Source: CAZZKF01 sp964654995
GTDB lineage: Bacteria; Pseudomonadota; Alphaproteobacteria; CAZZKF01
NCBI GenBank assembly: GCA_964654995.1
Contig: CAZZKF010000044.1
Location: forward strand, 1 to 20,668
Length of the DNA stretch: 20,668 nt
Direction: 5' to 3'
Program-made: the position numbers and the translations under genes
Part shown: positions 14,614-20,668 of the stretch, piece by piece
Layout of the letters: each line of letters opens with the position of its first letter
How positions within the stretch are numbered: position 1 is the first letter of the stretch
Notes under the pieces: generated by a model
The model's input: the letters and a program-made list of their open reading frames with translations, nothing else
What the model was told of the DNA's origin: nothing
Databases searched by the model: none

Positions 14614-15552
14614 TCAACTCTTCTCCTGGTTGGTGGTGGCGTTGCGGGCTGCCCGGGCCCGGCGCAGGGGATCGGCCAGCGGTGCCCGGGTGGCGATCGG
14701 GCAGACCCGCATGCATTCGTAACATTGGGAGAGCAGCTCGCCTTCGCCGATCGCCATCTTGTACCAGATCACCTGATTTTCGGCCCCGAACAGGATCTCG
14801 TCGCGGGCGTCCGGATCCTCTGCGGCGAGCGCGTCGGCGATGATGTTGGGCACGGTCTCGTACTGCTGGGACATCTCGGCGCAGCGATACATGTCGTAGC
14901 GCATTTCCGCCTGTGCGCCGGTCTCGTCGATCGCGCCGGAGAGGCAGGCGACCGGGCAGAACTTCATGCACGGGGTTTGTCCGGTCTTGTGGAACATGTC
15001 GACGCAGGATGGTGCCGGGCAAGGATTGTCCGCCATCGGCCGGTCGGGCGCGAGCGGCATTTCGGTGAACACCGAGCCCAGATACATCATCCCGAAGTCG
15101 GGGTGGAGCAGGATATCCCCGGCCATTGAACGGGCCCCGATGCCGGCCACTTCGGCATGCAGCTTGAGGCTCTGGAGCGGAATGCGTGCACCCTGTTCCG
15201 GGTCCATGTCGGGCGGGCAGTAGATGGCGCGATAGCCGAATTTGGCCTCGATGAAATAGGCGAGGCCAAAGGCGATCTTGTAGGCCCGCTTTTCGGTATC
15301 GCCGACGAAGCTCAAGGTCTTGGCGCTCGACGCCCAGGCGCCCTGGGTGCCGCCGCCGACGCCCAGCGCAATCACCGACCTGACCCCCGGCATCAGGGCG
15401 CGTGGCCCATGGCCCTCGGGCGCAATGGATTCGAGCATGTCGACGTCGGCGACGCCGATGGCGAGCGCGCCCTTACGTTTGGCGTAGGCGAAAATGTCCT
15501 GCTTGGCGGCGTCGAAATCGATCATATGTTCGGTATCGACATTGCTGTCCAT
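14614..15552 (-). CDS. 4Fe-4S, QueG/reductive-dehalogenase-like protein
   Basis: This 312-residue cytoplasmic protein has no signal peptide. Residues 131-166 (HAEVAGIGARSMAGDILLHP, then FGMMYLGSVFTEMPL) match the corrinoid-binding core shared by epoxyqueuosine reductase QueG and reductive dehalogenases. Iron-sulfur cysteines follow at C178, C183, C195, C199 (CMKFCP) and C203, and at C277, C280 and C284 (CYECMRVCP). The spacing of the first group departs from the C-x2-C-x2-C-x3-CP pattern, and the QueG catalytic region is not obvious, so a tRNA role is unlikely. AAGGAG precedes the ATG by six bases. The gene is 59 bases after the TonB receptor and 3 bases before the ligase, pointing to a reductive step in catabolism of an imported compound. 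Corrinoid use is inferred. Confidence 0.8.
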   Translation of the reverse strand: MDSNVDTEHMIDFDAAKQDIFAYAKRKGALAIGVADVDMLESIAPEGHGPRALMPGVRSVIALGVGGGTQGAWASSAKTLSFVGDTEKRAYKIAFGLAYFIEAKFGYRAIYCPPDMDPEQGARIPLQSLKLHAEVAGIGARSMAGDILLHPDFGMMYLGSVFTEMPLAPDRPMADNPCPAPSCVDMFHKTGQTPCMKFCPVACLSGAIDETGAQAEMRYDMYRCAEMSQQYETVPNIIADALAAEDPDARDEILFGAENQVIWYKMAIGEGELLSQCYECMRVCPIATRAPLADPLRRARAARNATTNQEKS

Positions 15553-15611
15553 GGCCGTCTCCTTGCGACCCCGCCAAGCAGTTTAATGTAAAAGGCACGC
15601 CGGCGCCCAGT

Positions 15612-17825
15612 TCAGAACACGTATCCAAGAGTCAGGCCATAGGTCCGCGGCGGCAGAAAGGTGCGGCCCGTCACCTTGCCGGTCGCCACCGCGAAGTTGG
15701 CGGCTTCGACCAGCTTGTCGGCGAGGTTCTTGCCCCAGACCGAGGCCGCCCAGCGGCCGTTGGGGAAGACGTATCGGATCTTGGCATCGATGATCGTGTA
15801 GCTGTCCTCGCTGAGCAGCGGGTCGTTGAATTCACTGAAGAACTGGGCCCCCTTGTAGAGCAGGTCGCCCATCACCGTCACCACGCCGCCATTGCTCACC
15901 GGAATGTCATATTCGCCATGGACCGAGGCCGCCCATTTGGGCGCGTTGCGGGCGCGATTGCCGGCGATGTCTTCGGGGACCTGGGCCGGGTTTGCCGGGT
16001 TGACCGACAGGAAGCTGCCGAACTTGGTTTTCTGATAGGCGATGGCGCCGCTGAACCGCAGCAGGTCGGTCGGGGTCCAGAAGGCCTCGAGCTCGATGCC
16101 GTGGCCGTCCTGTGACGTCGCGTTCCGGAACTGGGTGATGAAGCCGGTCGGCCCGCCGGGCAGGGTCTGGTCGAGCTGAACGTTGTCGACATGATAGGTA
16201 TAGCCGGCCAGATTGATGATCAGACGGCGGTCGGCCAGTGTCGTCTTCAAGCCGGCTTCGTGGTTGGTGATCGATTCGGGGTCGACGATGCGCCCGACCG
16301 TCGTTCCGAGCTGGCCGGTCCCCGCCTTGAAGCCTTCGGAATAGGTGTAATAGAGCAGGATGTTATCCGCGGGGCGCCACTCGAGGCCGGCTTCATTGGT
16401 GTAGTTGGTGAACGTCCGCTTGCCGTCGGGACCGGGGATCATGAGCTGGAAGGTGGGTGCCACGAAAATGAAGTTTTCATTGTCGATCTTGCGGGTGTCC
16501 TCGGTGTAGCGGCCGCCGCCCTTGATGGCGATCTGCGGCGTGAGGTCGAACACCACGTTCCAGAACAACGCCCATGAATTGGTATCTCCATTTCCGGTGA
16601 GGAAGACACGGCGACCGCCACCCGGCGCCGTGGGATCGAACTGCCCGGTCTTGGCGCCGGTCGCGATGGCATTTTCGTTGAACAGGTCCTCGGTGAAGTA
16701 ATAGAAACCGCCGATGGCGTTGATGCGATCGGTCCGGACCGATAGCTGCAATTCCTCGCTGAACTGCTGCGAGCTGAAGGTGAAATCCTGGACCGAGCTG
16801 TTCCTGACCGCCGACAGATCAAGGTCCTGGACCAGCTCGGAGTCGAATTCGCGATAATTGAGAATGTTCTTGACCGAGACGGTGTCGCTCCAGGCCCAGT
16901 CGACGATGCCGGTCACCGACCAGGTCTTGCGGTCGTTGGAGGGGTCGACGTCGGATGCGTAGTCGCGCGGTCCGCCGGTCGGAAAACCGCCCTTGCCGGT
17001 GGCCGCCAGCCGGTCATTGGTCGGATCGTCGTCATTCAGCACATCCGGAAACGTCTCGCGCTTGAAAAAGAGCGCGTTGGACGCGTCGTTTTCGCGGCCA
17101 TATTCAGCGATCAGACGGAGCTGCAGATCATCGCTCGCATGGTATTGCAGTTGGGCCCGGAACGCCTGGCGATTGCGATCACTGACGTCGTTGCCGGTGA
17201 CTTCGTTCTTGCCGAAGCCGTTGCGGTTGGTGGTCAGAAAGGAGATGCGCCCGAGCAGGTTCTCGGTGATCGGGCCGCTGATTGCGCCTTCGGTCTGAAC
17301 CAGAGCGTTGTTGCCGCCGGTGAGGCGCGCATATCCGGAAAACTCTTCGGTCGGCCTTGCGGTGATCAGGTTGATGGTGCCGCCGGTGGAATTGCGTCCG
17401 TAGAGCGTGCCTTGCGGGCCGCGCAGAACTTCGACGCGCTCAAGATCGAAGAACGAAAACAATTGGGCGCTGGGTTGCGAGATGATGGCCCCGTCCGTGT
17501 AGATCGTCACCGACGGGTCGACATTGGCGAACACCGTGTTGTAGCCGAGGCCGCGAATGAACAGATTGGCGTAGCCGAAACTGTCGCCCACCGTGATGTT
17601 GGGGGCTATCTTTTGCAGGCTTTCGACGTCATTGATGCCGGCACTGGCCAGGCGGTCCTGCGAAAAGGCGGTCACCGGTGCCGAGACGTCCTGCAGGTTT
17701 TGTTCGCGTTTCTGGGCTGTGACGGTGATTTCCTCGATTTGCGCGTATGCGGGCGAGAGCGTCAGCGCAACCGTTGCGGCTGTTATTGTTGTTGCCGCCA
17801 ACACAAACCGGACTGTATTCAACAT
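15612..17825 (-). CDS. TonB-dependent outer-membrane receptor
   Basis: This 737-residue receptor has a signal peptide (1-29, ending SPAYAQ), a TonB box EEITVTAQKRE (31-41), a plug domain containing NLFIRGLGYNT and VEVLRGPQGTLYGRNSTGG, and a barrel whose last residues YGLTLGYVF end in the aromatic residue read by the BAM complex. It belongs to the sphingomonad/caulobacter type of receptor often placed beside catabolic genes rather than iron genes. GGGAGG lies five bases before the ATG. It is followed by the 4Fe-4S protein and the ligase on the same strand, so the imported ligand is probably their substrate. No iron-box or cobalamin riboswitch sequence was seen upstream. Confidence 0.95.
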   Translation of the reverse strand: MLNTVRFVLAATTITAATVALTLSPAYAQIEEITVTAQKREQNLQDVSAPVTAFSQDRLASAGINDVESLQKIAPNITVGDSFGYANLFIRGLGYNTVFANVDPSVTIYTDGAIISQPSAQLFSFFDLERVEVLRGPQGTLYGRNSTGGTINLITARPTEEFSGYARLTGGNNALVQTEGAISGPITENLLGRISFLTTNRNGFGKNEVTGNDVSDRNRQAFRAQLQYHASDDLQLRLIAEYGRENDASNALFFKRETFPDVLNDDDPTNDRLAATGKGGFPTGGPRDYASDVDPSNDRKTWSVTGIVDWAWSDTVSVKNILNYREFDSELVQDLDLSAVRNSSVQDFTFSSQQFSEELQLSVRTDRINAIGGFYYFTEDLFNENAIATGAKTGQFDPTAPGGGRRVFLTGNGDTNSWALFWNVVFDLTPQIAIKGGGRYTEDTRKIDNENFIFVAPTFQLMIPGPDGKRTFTNYTNEAGLEWRPADNILLYYTYSEGFKAGTGQLGTTVGRIVDPESITNHEAGLKTTLADRRLIINLAGYTYHVDNVQLDQTLPGGPTGFITQFRNATSQDGHGIELEAFWTPTDLLRFSGAIAYQKTKFGSFLSVNPANPAQVPEDIAGNRARNAPKWAASVHGEYDIPVSNGGVVTVMGDLLYKGAQFFSEFNDPLLSEDSYTIIDAKIRYVFPNGRWAASVWGKNLADKLVEAANFAVATGKVTGRTFLPPRTYGLTLGYVF

Positions 17826-18174
17826 CTTATCCTCCCTGTTTCAGCGTCGTTTCGGTATTGATGGCCTGTCCGGACGGGCTGTCCCCCAATCTTGCAGCCC
17901 TGTCTGCAGGGTCCTTTCCGGCTTGCCGCCGGATCGCATGTGCCGGTCGGCTTTCATTATGTGGTCGACAGACACCTTGGGCGCCGTCGGTGCGGGCATC
18001 GTCCCTCCCGGGGGGTGGAGCCGGACGTGGTCCCCGCAAAGCCGACGGCAGCCCTTACCTTGATCTTGCCGGTATGCGTTCAGAATCGTGAGTTGTTCTC
18101 CTGCATGAACGGTTGCTCTGGAGCGAGGCCATAGCCTTATGGGGCCTCCGGATGGCGGCTGCTGCGAGGCGCCG
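17826..18174. other. 349-bp gap between amidohydrolase and receptor genes
   Basis: No convincing gene is present. It holds the extended stem-loop at 17983-18049, the receptor ribosome site, and a GTCCGGAC palindrome near 17868-17875. I could not identify a clear sigma-70 promoter, so the receptor genes may be transcribed together with the amidohydrolase. Confidence 0.5.
17983..18049 (-). ncRNA. 67-nt extended stem-loop, candidate structured leader or small RNA
   Basis: Read on the minus strand, GCCGTCGG (18049-18042) pairs with CCGACGGC (17990-17983), GCGGG with CCCGC (18037-18033, 17996-17992), CGTCC with GGACG (18027-18023, 18004-18000) and CTCC with GGAG (18020-18017, 18008-18005). These form one collinear hairpin of 22 pairs broken by small internal loops. 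It lies 157 bases before the receptor ATG. There is no T run, so it is not a plain terminator. Confidence 0.4.
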
Positions 18175-19221
18175 CTATCCTTCCGGCTGCCACCGGACCT
18201 CCACGTCGTCCCAACTGATCTTGTCGCCGTAGCGCTCTTCCTTTTCCTTCATCAGGGCTTTGACATCAACGCCGCAGATGCGGGCCATGTTGAGGCCAAG
18301 GATCTTGGCGCGATCGTCCTCGGACATCTCGATCGCCCTGATCTGCCGGAGATTCCAGTCCATGTGAAGCGGCAGTGCGGTCGGTGGATCGCCCGCCGGC
18401 GTGGCGGCATAGGCCTTGTCCTTGCCGTAATAGCGGTAGGAGATCGAGGCCCCCCAGTCGGAGCCGAACAGGAGCTTGTCGGGGCCGATGTTGGGGTCCA
18501 GGAGCACGCGCTCGATCTGTTCCTGCTGGCACTGCGAGAGCTCGAGATAGACATTCTCATGGCGCGCCGCGACCATGGCGGCGTTCTCCGGGAAATTCCG
18601 GTACCAGCCCATCTGAACGCCGGCATGGCCGACAATGATCGGAATATCCGGGAACTGCAGCGCCACGTCGTCGAGCAGGATCGGGTCGACGGCCCGCAGG
18701 CGGCAGGTGTCCGGATAGGCGATGCAGCCGGTGTGGAACAGCACCGGCGCCTTGTGATGGTTGCAGACCTCGAGGATCGGCCAAAGCAGGCGCAGGTTCT
18801 CGTCGACCGACAAATCGAGTTTCTTCGACGGCAGCATGCCGAGAACTTCGCCAACACCGGTGAACCCCTTGGAGAGCCAGAAATCCACTTCCTGGGCGGC
18901 CCGCTCGGCCGCGAATTTCGCTTCGTTCAGCCATTCGGCCCGGCTCGTCTCGACGTAGCCGCAAAAGCCGATAAACCGGTTCGGGTGGCGCTTGACCTGC
19001 TCATAGATCATTTCGTTGCGCATCGAGAAGGCGGTGAGGATGCAGGCCATGTCGATTCCCAGCCGGTCCATGTCGGCCAACAGGGCGCGCGAGTTGTCGA
19101 ACGGCAACTCGCTCATGATGCTGTTTTCAAGTCCCCGGTAGGTAAACCGTTCACCACGCTTCAGAAAGCCGGGGGCGAAGCGCTGGGCATGGACATGGGC
19201 ATCGATAATCAGACGTGACAT
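18175..19221 (-). CDS. Amidohydrolase-2 family metal-dependent hydrolase or decarboxylase
   Basis: This 348-residue TIM-barrel enzyme has the family metal ligands: D7, H9 and H11 (IIDAHVH), H163 (LFHTG), H199 (IVGHAG) and D255 (LFGSDWG). The family includes ACMSD, gamma-resorcylate and 5-carboxyvanillate decarboxylases and several lactonases, all acting on aromatic or ring-cleavage acids; the reaction here cannot be chosen from sequence alone. GGAG lies seven bases before the ATG. The gene is divergent from tetR and starts about 23 bases after a strong predicted promoter overlapped by a palindromic operator. It is the first minus-strand gene of the putative catabolic locus. Confidence 0.88.
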   Translation of the reverse strand: MSRLIIDAHVHAQRFAPGFLKRGERFTYRGLENSIMSELPFDNSRALLADMDRLGIDMACILTAFSMRNEMIYEQVKRHPNRFIGFCGYVETSRAEWLNEAKFAAERAAQEVDFWLSKGFTGVGEVLGMLPSKKLDLSVDENLRLLWPILEVCNHHKAPVLFHTGCIAYPDTCRLRAVDPILLDDVALQFPDIPIIVGHAGVQMGWYRNFPENAAMVAARHENVYLELSQCQQEQIERVLLDPNIGPDKLLFGSDWGASISYRYYGKDKAYAATPAGDPPTALPLHMDWNLRQIRAIEMSEDDRAKILGLNMARICGVDVKALMKEKEERYGDKISWDDVEVRWQPEG

Positions 19222-19250
19222 TGGGTTACTCCGATGTTTGCTCCTGCGGA

Positions 19251-19279
19251 ATTTTATAAATCGATAGATAGGTTGTCAA
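19251..19279 (-). promoter_or_regulatory. Strong sigma-70 promoter of the amidohydrolase gene
   Basis: On the minus strand TTGACA (19279-19274, perfect consensus) and TAAAAT (19256-19251) are 17 bases apart, giving a start near 19244, about 23 bases before the ATG. The -35 box sits at the centre of the palindrome at 19260-19292. Confidence 0.8.
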
Positions 19280-19292
19280 CCTATCGATTGAT
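19260..19292. promoter_or_regulatory. Palindromic operator, probably for the divergent TetR protein
   Basis: The core GATAGGTTGTCAACCTATC (19267-19285) is a perfect 9+1+9 inverted repeat centred on 19276. Extended to 16-base arms (ATCGATAGATAGGTTG and its partner) it matches at 14 of 16 positions. It covers the -35 box of the amidohydrolase promoter, as expected for a repressor site. Confidence 0.8.
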
Positions 19293-19303
19293 AGAAATCC
19301 GCC

Positions 19304-19333
19304 TTGCTCCGTCCCGGCATCCTCGGCTATAGT
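19304..19333 (+). promoter_or_regulatory. Predicted promoter of tetR
   Basis: TTGCTC (19304-19309) and TATAGT (19328-19333) are 18 bases apart. Transcription would start near 19340, only a few bases before the ATG at 19344, which implies a leaderless or nearly leaderless message. Confidence 0.45.
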
Positions 19334-19343
19334 TGCGGCCGTC

Positions 19344-19967
19344 ATGACAAGGGAGACCAGAGCCAAAGCGGCTGCCCTGGCGCGTATGGACAAATACGAA
19401 CGCCGGCACCGGCAAATCATTGATGCGGCGGCGGAAGTCTTTGCCGAGCAGGGCTATCACGGCGCCAGCACCAAGGACATTGCGGTCAAGCTCGGTATTC
19501 GCCAGGCCAGTCTTTACTATTACGTGCCGTCGAAGGAGGCGCTTCTCGAGGAGGTCTGCGAGATCGGCGTCGAAGGGTTCATTCACGACTTCAAGGCCGT
19601 GACCGCAGGCGATGCGCCGGTCCCCGACAAGATCCGTGCCGCCATTCACAACCACCTCGCACCGATTCAGGAAAAGGCCGCCTACGTTCGGGTGTTTCTC
19701 AACTGCCGCAAGGACCTGCCGAAGACCAGCCGGCATTCGATCGGACGCCGCGCCCGGCACTACGAGCGTCTGATCGAGGAGCTGTTGAGCGATGGCGTGA
19801 AATCAGGCGCCTTGCGCGCCGATCTGAATTGCCGGCTGGCCACTCTGGCCCTGCTCGGCATGTGCAACGCGGTCTCCGACTGGCGCCGGCGTTATCCGTC
19901 GTGGTCGATCACCGAAATCGCTGACCATTTGTCCGACATCTTTCTGAGCGGCATCTGCCAGCCCTGA
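19344..19967 (+). CDS. TetR/AcrR-family transcriptional regulator
   Basis: This 207-residue repressor-type protein has an N-terminal TetR DNA-binding domain (about 20-66: IIDAAAEVFAEQGYHGASTK, DIAVKLGIRQASLYYYVPSK) with the recognition helix around 50-58, and an all-helical ligand-binding domain after it. The start ATG 19344 adds a basic tail before the domain and lacks a Shine-Dalgarno; ATG 19386 (Met15) is an alternative, also without one. It is divergent from the amidohydrolase gene and next to a palindrome that covers that gene's promoter, so it most likely represses that operon and perhaps itself until a pathway compound binds. The ligand is unknown. Confidence 0.93.
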   Translation: MTRETRAKAAALARMDKYERRHRQIIDAAAEVFAEQGYHGASTKDIAVKLGIRQASLYYYVPSKEALLEEVCEIGVEGFIHDFKAVTAGDAPVPDKIRAAIHNHLAPIQEKAAYVRVFLNCRKDLPKTSRHSIGRRARHYERLIEELLSDGVKSGALRADLNCRLATLALLGMCNAVSDWRRRYPSWSITEIADHLSDIFLSGICQP

Positions 19968-20012
19968 AAACGGTGACAGGGCCGGTGATACCGTCCGACC
20001 ATGTTGAGGAAA

Positions 20013-20351
20013 TCAGCCGCCGGGCACGCGGCGCAGACGGGCCAGGGGCGTCCGTGCCCGGCGCGTGCGGCTTCGCAGGCCCGCCTCCGGGCGGGCTGCG
20101 GCGATGTCCTGAAGATTGAGCGGGCGCAGATGCACCGCGTCATCGCGGTCGATGGGGCCGCGCACGACCGGCTCGAAATCGAAATCCCAGCCGTAGGGTG
20201 AAGCGGCATTGCCGTAGTCGCGGAAGCGGATCAGGCGCTGATTGTCGTCCATGCGAAACTCGTCCGGATTGCGCCCCGGAACCACATAGCCCTTGGCCCA
20301 GACGATCCGCCGCTTGCGGTTGCGCTCGAATATCGGGGCGAACCAGCTCAT
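20013..20351 (-). CDS. Small protein of unknown function
   Basis: I do not recognise this 112-residue protein. It opens MSWFAPIFERNRKRRIVWAK, has a central acidic/aromatic part (FRMDDNQRLIRFRDYG, then YGWDFDFEP) and ends in an Arg-rich tail (LRSRTRRARTPLARLRR). There is no signal peptide or membrane segment. ATG 20351 is favoured because GGAG within a G6 run lies five bases upstream; ATG 20354 adds one Met. It is convergent with tetR and divergent from the dehydratase gene. The good ribosome site and the absence of a better reading frame support it, but it could be non-coding. Confidence 0.55.
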   Translation of the reverse strand: MSWFAPIFERNRKRRIVWAKGYVVPGRNPDEFRMDDNQRLIRFRDYGNAASPYGWDFDFEPVVRGPIDRDDAVHLRPLNLQDIAAARPEAGLRSRTRRARTPLARLRRVPGG

Positions 20352-20481
20352 CATCTCTCCCCCCGGATGCACTGCAGTCGATTTCGATCATAGATACAAA
20401 ATCTGGGGGGTGGGAGATGAAAATTTCAAAATCTTGTGGTTTTTGGGCTGTCTGTTGCCGAAATGTCGCTTTCACCCGCCG

Positions 20482-20500
20482 CCTCTGCTATGAGCAGAGG
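20482..20500 (+). promoter_or_regulatory. Perfect 7-bp hairpin in the dehydratase leader
   Basis: CCTCTGC (20482-20488) pairs with GCAGAGG (20494-20500) around TATGA, ten bases before the ribosome site AGGAAAG (20511-20517). No T run follows. It may shape the leader or mark a dyad operator. Confidence 0.35.
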
Positions 20501-20522
20501 GGCGGTATTCAGGAAAGACCTC

Positions 20523-20668
20523 ATGGCCGAGCTTTACGTCCCCTCGCTTGACGACATCCGCGCCGCGCAAGCGCGCCTGCGTGGCTATGCCCTGCGCACG
20601 CCGTTGATCCGGCTGCATGTCGAGGACGCGCCGGCGGAAATCTACCTCAAGCCCGAAAACCTTCAGCC
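20523..20668 (+). CDS. Threonine/serine dehydratase-like PLP enzyme, N-terminal fragment
   Basis: The first 48 codons are present; the gene runs off the right edge. MAELYVPSLDDIRAAQARLR is followed by RTPLIRL and EIYLKPENLQ, the usual opening of fold-type II PLP enzymes of the threonine ammonia-lyase/serine racemase group, in which LKxExxQ(P)xGSFKxRGA follows with the PLP lysine just beyond this window. AGGAAAG precedes the ATG by five bases. The group makes 2-oxobutanoate from threonine or pyruvate from serine; biosynthetic and catabolic forms differ in the C-terminal ACT region, which is not visible. Confidence 0.8.
   Translation, partial: MAELYVPSLDDIRAAQARLRGYALRTPLIRLHVEDAPAEIYLKPENLQ

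Noticed and set aside
13738..15129. 463-codon plus-strand frame
   Set aside because: Antisense to the ligase and the 4Fe-4S gene, with mirror-frame composition and no domain.
17827..18039. Possible small genes in the gap before the TonB receptor
   Set aside because: Arg/Pro/Gly-rich frames on both strands without ribosome sites; the structured inverted repeats explain the region better.
17826..18174. Cobalamin riboswitch upstream of the TonB receptor
   Set aside because: The neighbouring corrinoid-type protein made this worth checking, but no B12-box-like GCCACTG sequence or matching layout was seen.
1..20668. CRISPR array, tRNA, rRNA, insertion sequence with transposase, prophage
   Set aside because: No spaced direct repeats, cloverleaf or rRNA sequence, transposase/integrase or phage structural proteins were found on either strand.

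Overview
The window is GC-rich DNA whose gene content suggests an alphaproteobacterium. It carries a general secretion pathway cluster with alphaproteobacterial-style small pseudopilins, two TonB-dependent receptors of the kind abundant in sphingomonads, caulobacters and rhodospirillales, and a TIR-bounded intergenic repeat. The class is an inference; nothing here fixes genus or species.

Region 1 (1-5429, minus strand) is a type II secretion operon read from right to left: prepilin peptidase gspO, ATPase gspE (GTG start), inner-membrane platform gspF, major pseudopilin gspG, then minor pseudopilins gspH, gspI and gspJ (cut by the window edge). Genes overlap or abut by a few bases except between gspG and gspH, where a 274-bp element with 23-bp perfect terminal inverted repeats lies. 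Its right end supplies the gspG stop codon and its left end supplies the gspH start codon and first residues.

Region 2 (5430-8090, plus strand) holds two genes: an exported ankyrin-SPOR protein divergent from the secretion operon, and an orphan single-chain protein that joins two CDGSH iron-sulfur motifs to an FMN/3Fe-4S glutamate-synthase domain. The latter has a leader with several hairpins, one of which pairs with its ribosome binding site.

Region 3 (8091-12468, minus strand) has a very large TonB-dependent receptor (about 1138 residues) closed by a strong intrinsic terminator, and an orphan OmpH/Skp-like periplasmic chaperone.

Region 4 (12649-19967) looks like an uptake-and-catabolism locus: amidohydrolase, TonB-dependent receptor, corrinoid/4Fe-4S QueG- or RdhA-like protein and an acyl-CoA synthetase with an HTH-like N-terminal extension. 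All are on the minus strand and read away from a divergent TetR regulator. Between regulator and amidohydrolase is a near-perfect palindrome that overlaps the -35 box of a strong promoter. The likely logic is: the inducer is sensed by TetR, the outer-membrane receptor imports a substrate, the amidohydrolase and corrinoid-type enzyme act on it, and the ligase activates a carboxylate with CoA. The substrate cannot be read from the sequence.

Region 5 (20013-20668) has a small unrecognised minus-strand gene and, divergently, the start of a threonine/serine dehydratase-like PLP enzyme. No rRNA, tRNA, CRISPR array, transposase or phage gene was seen.
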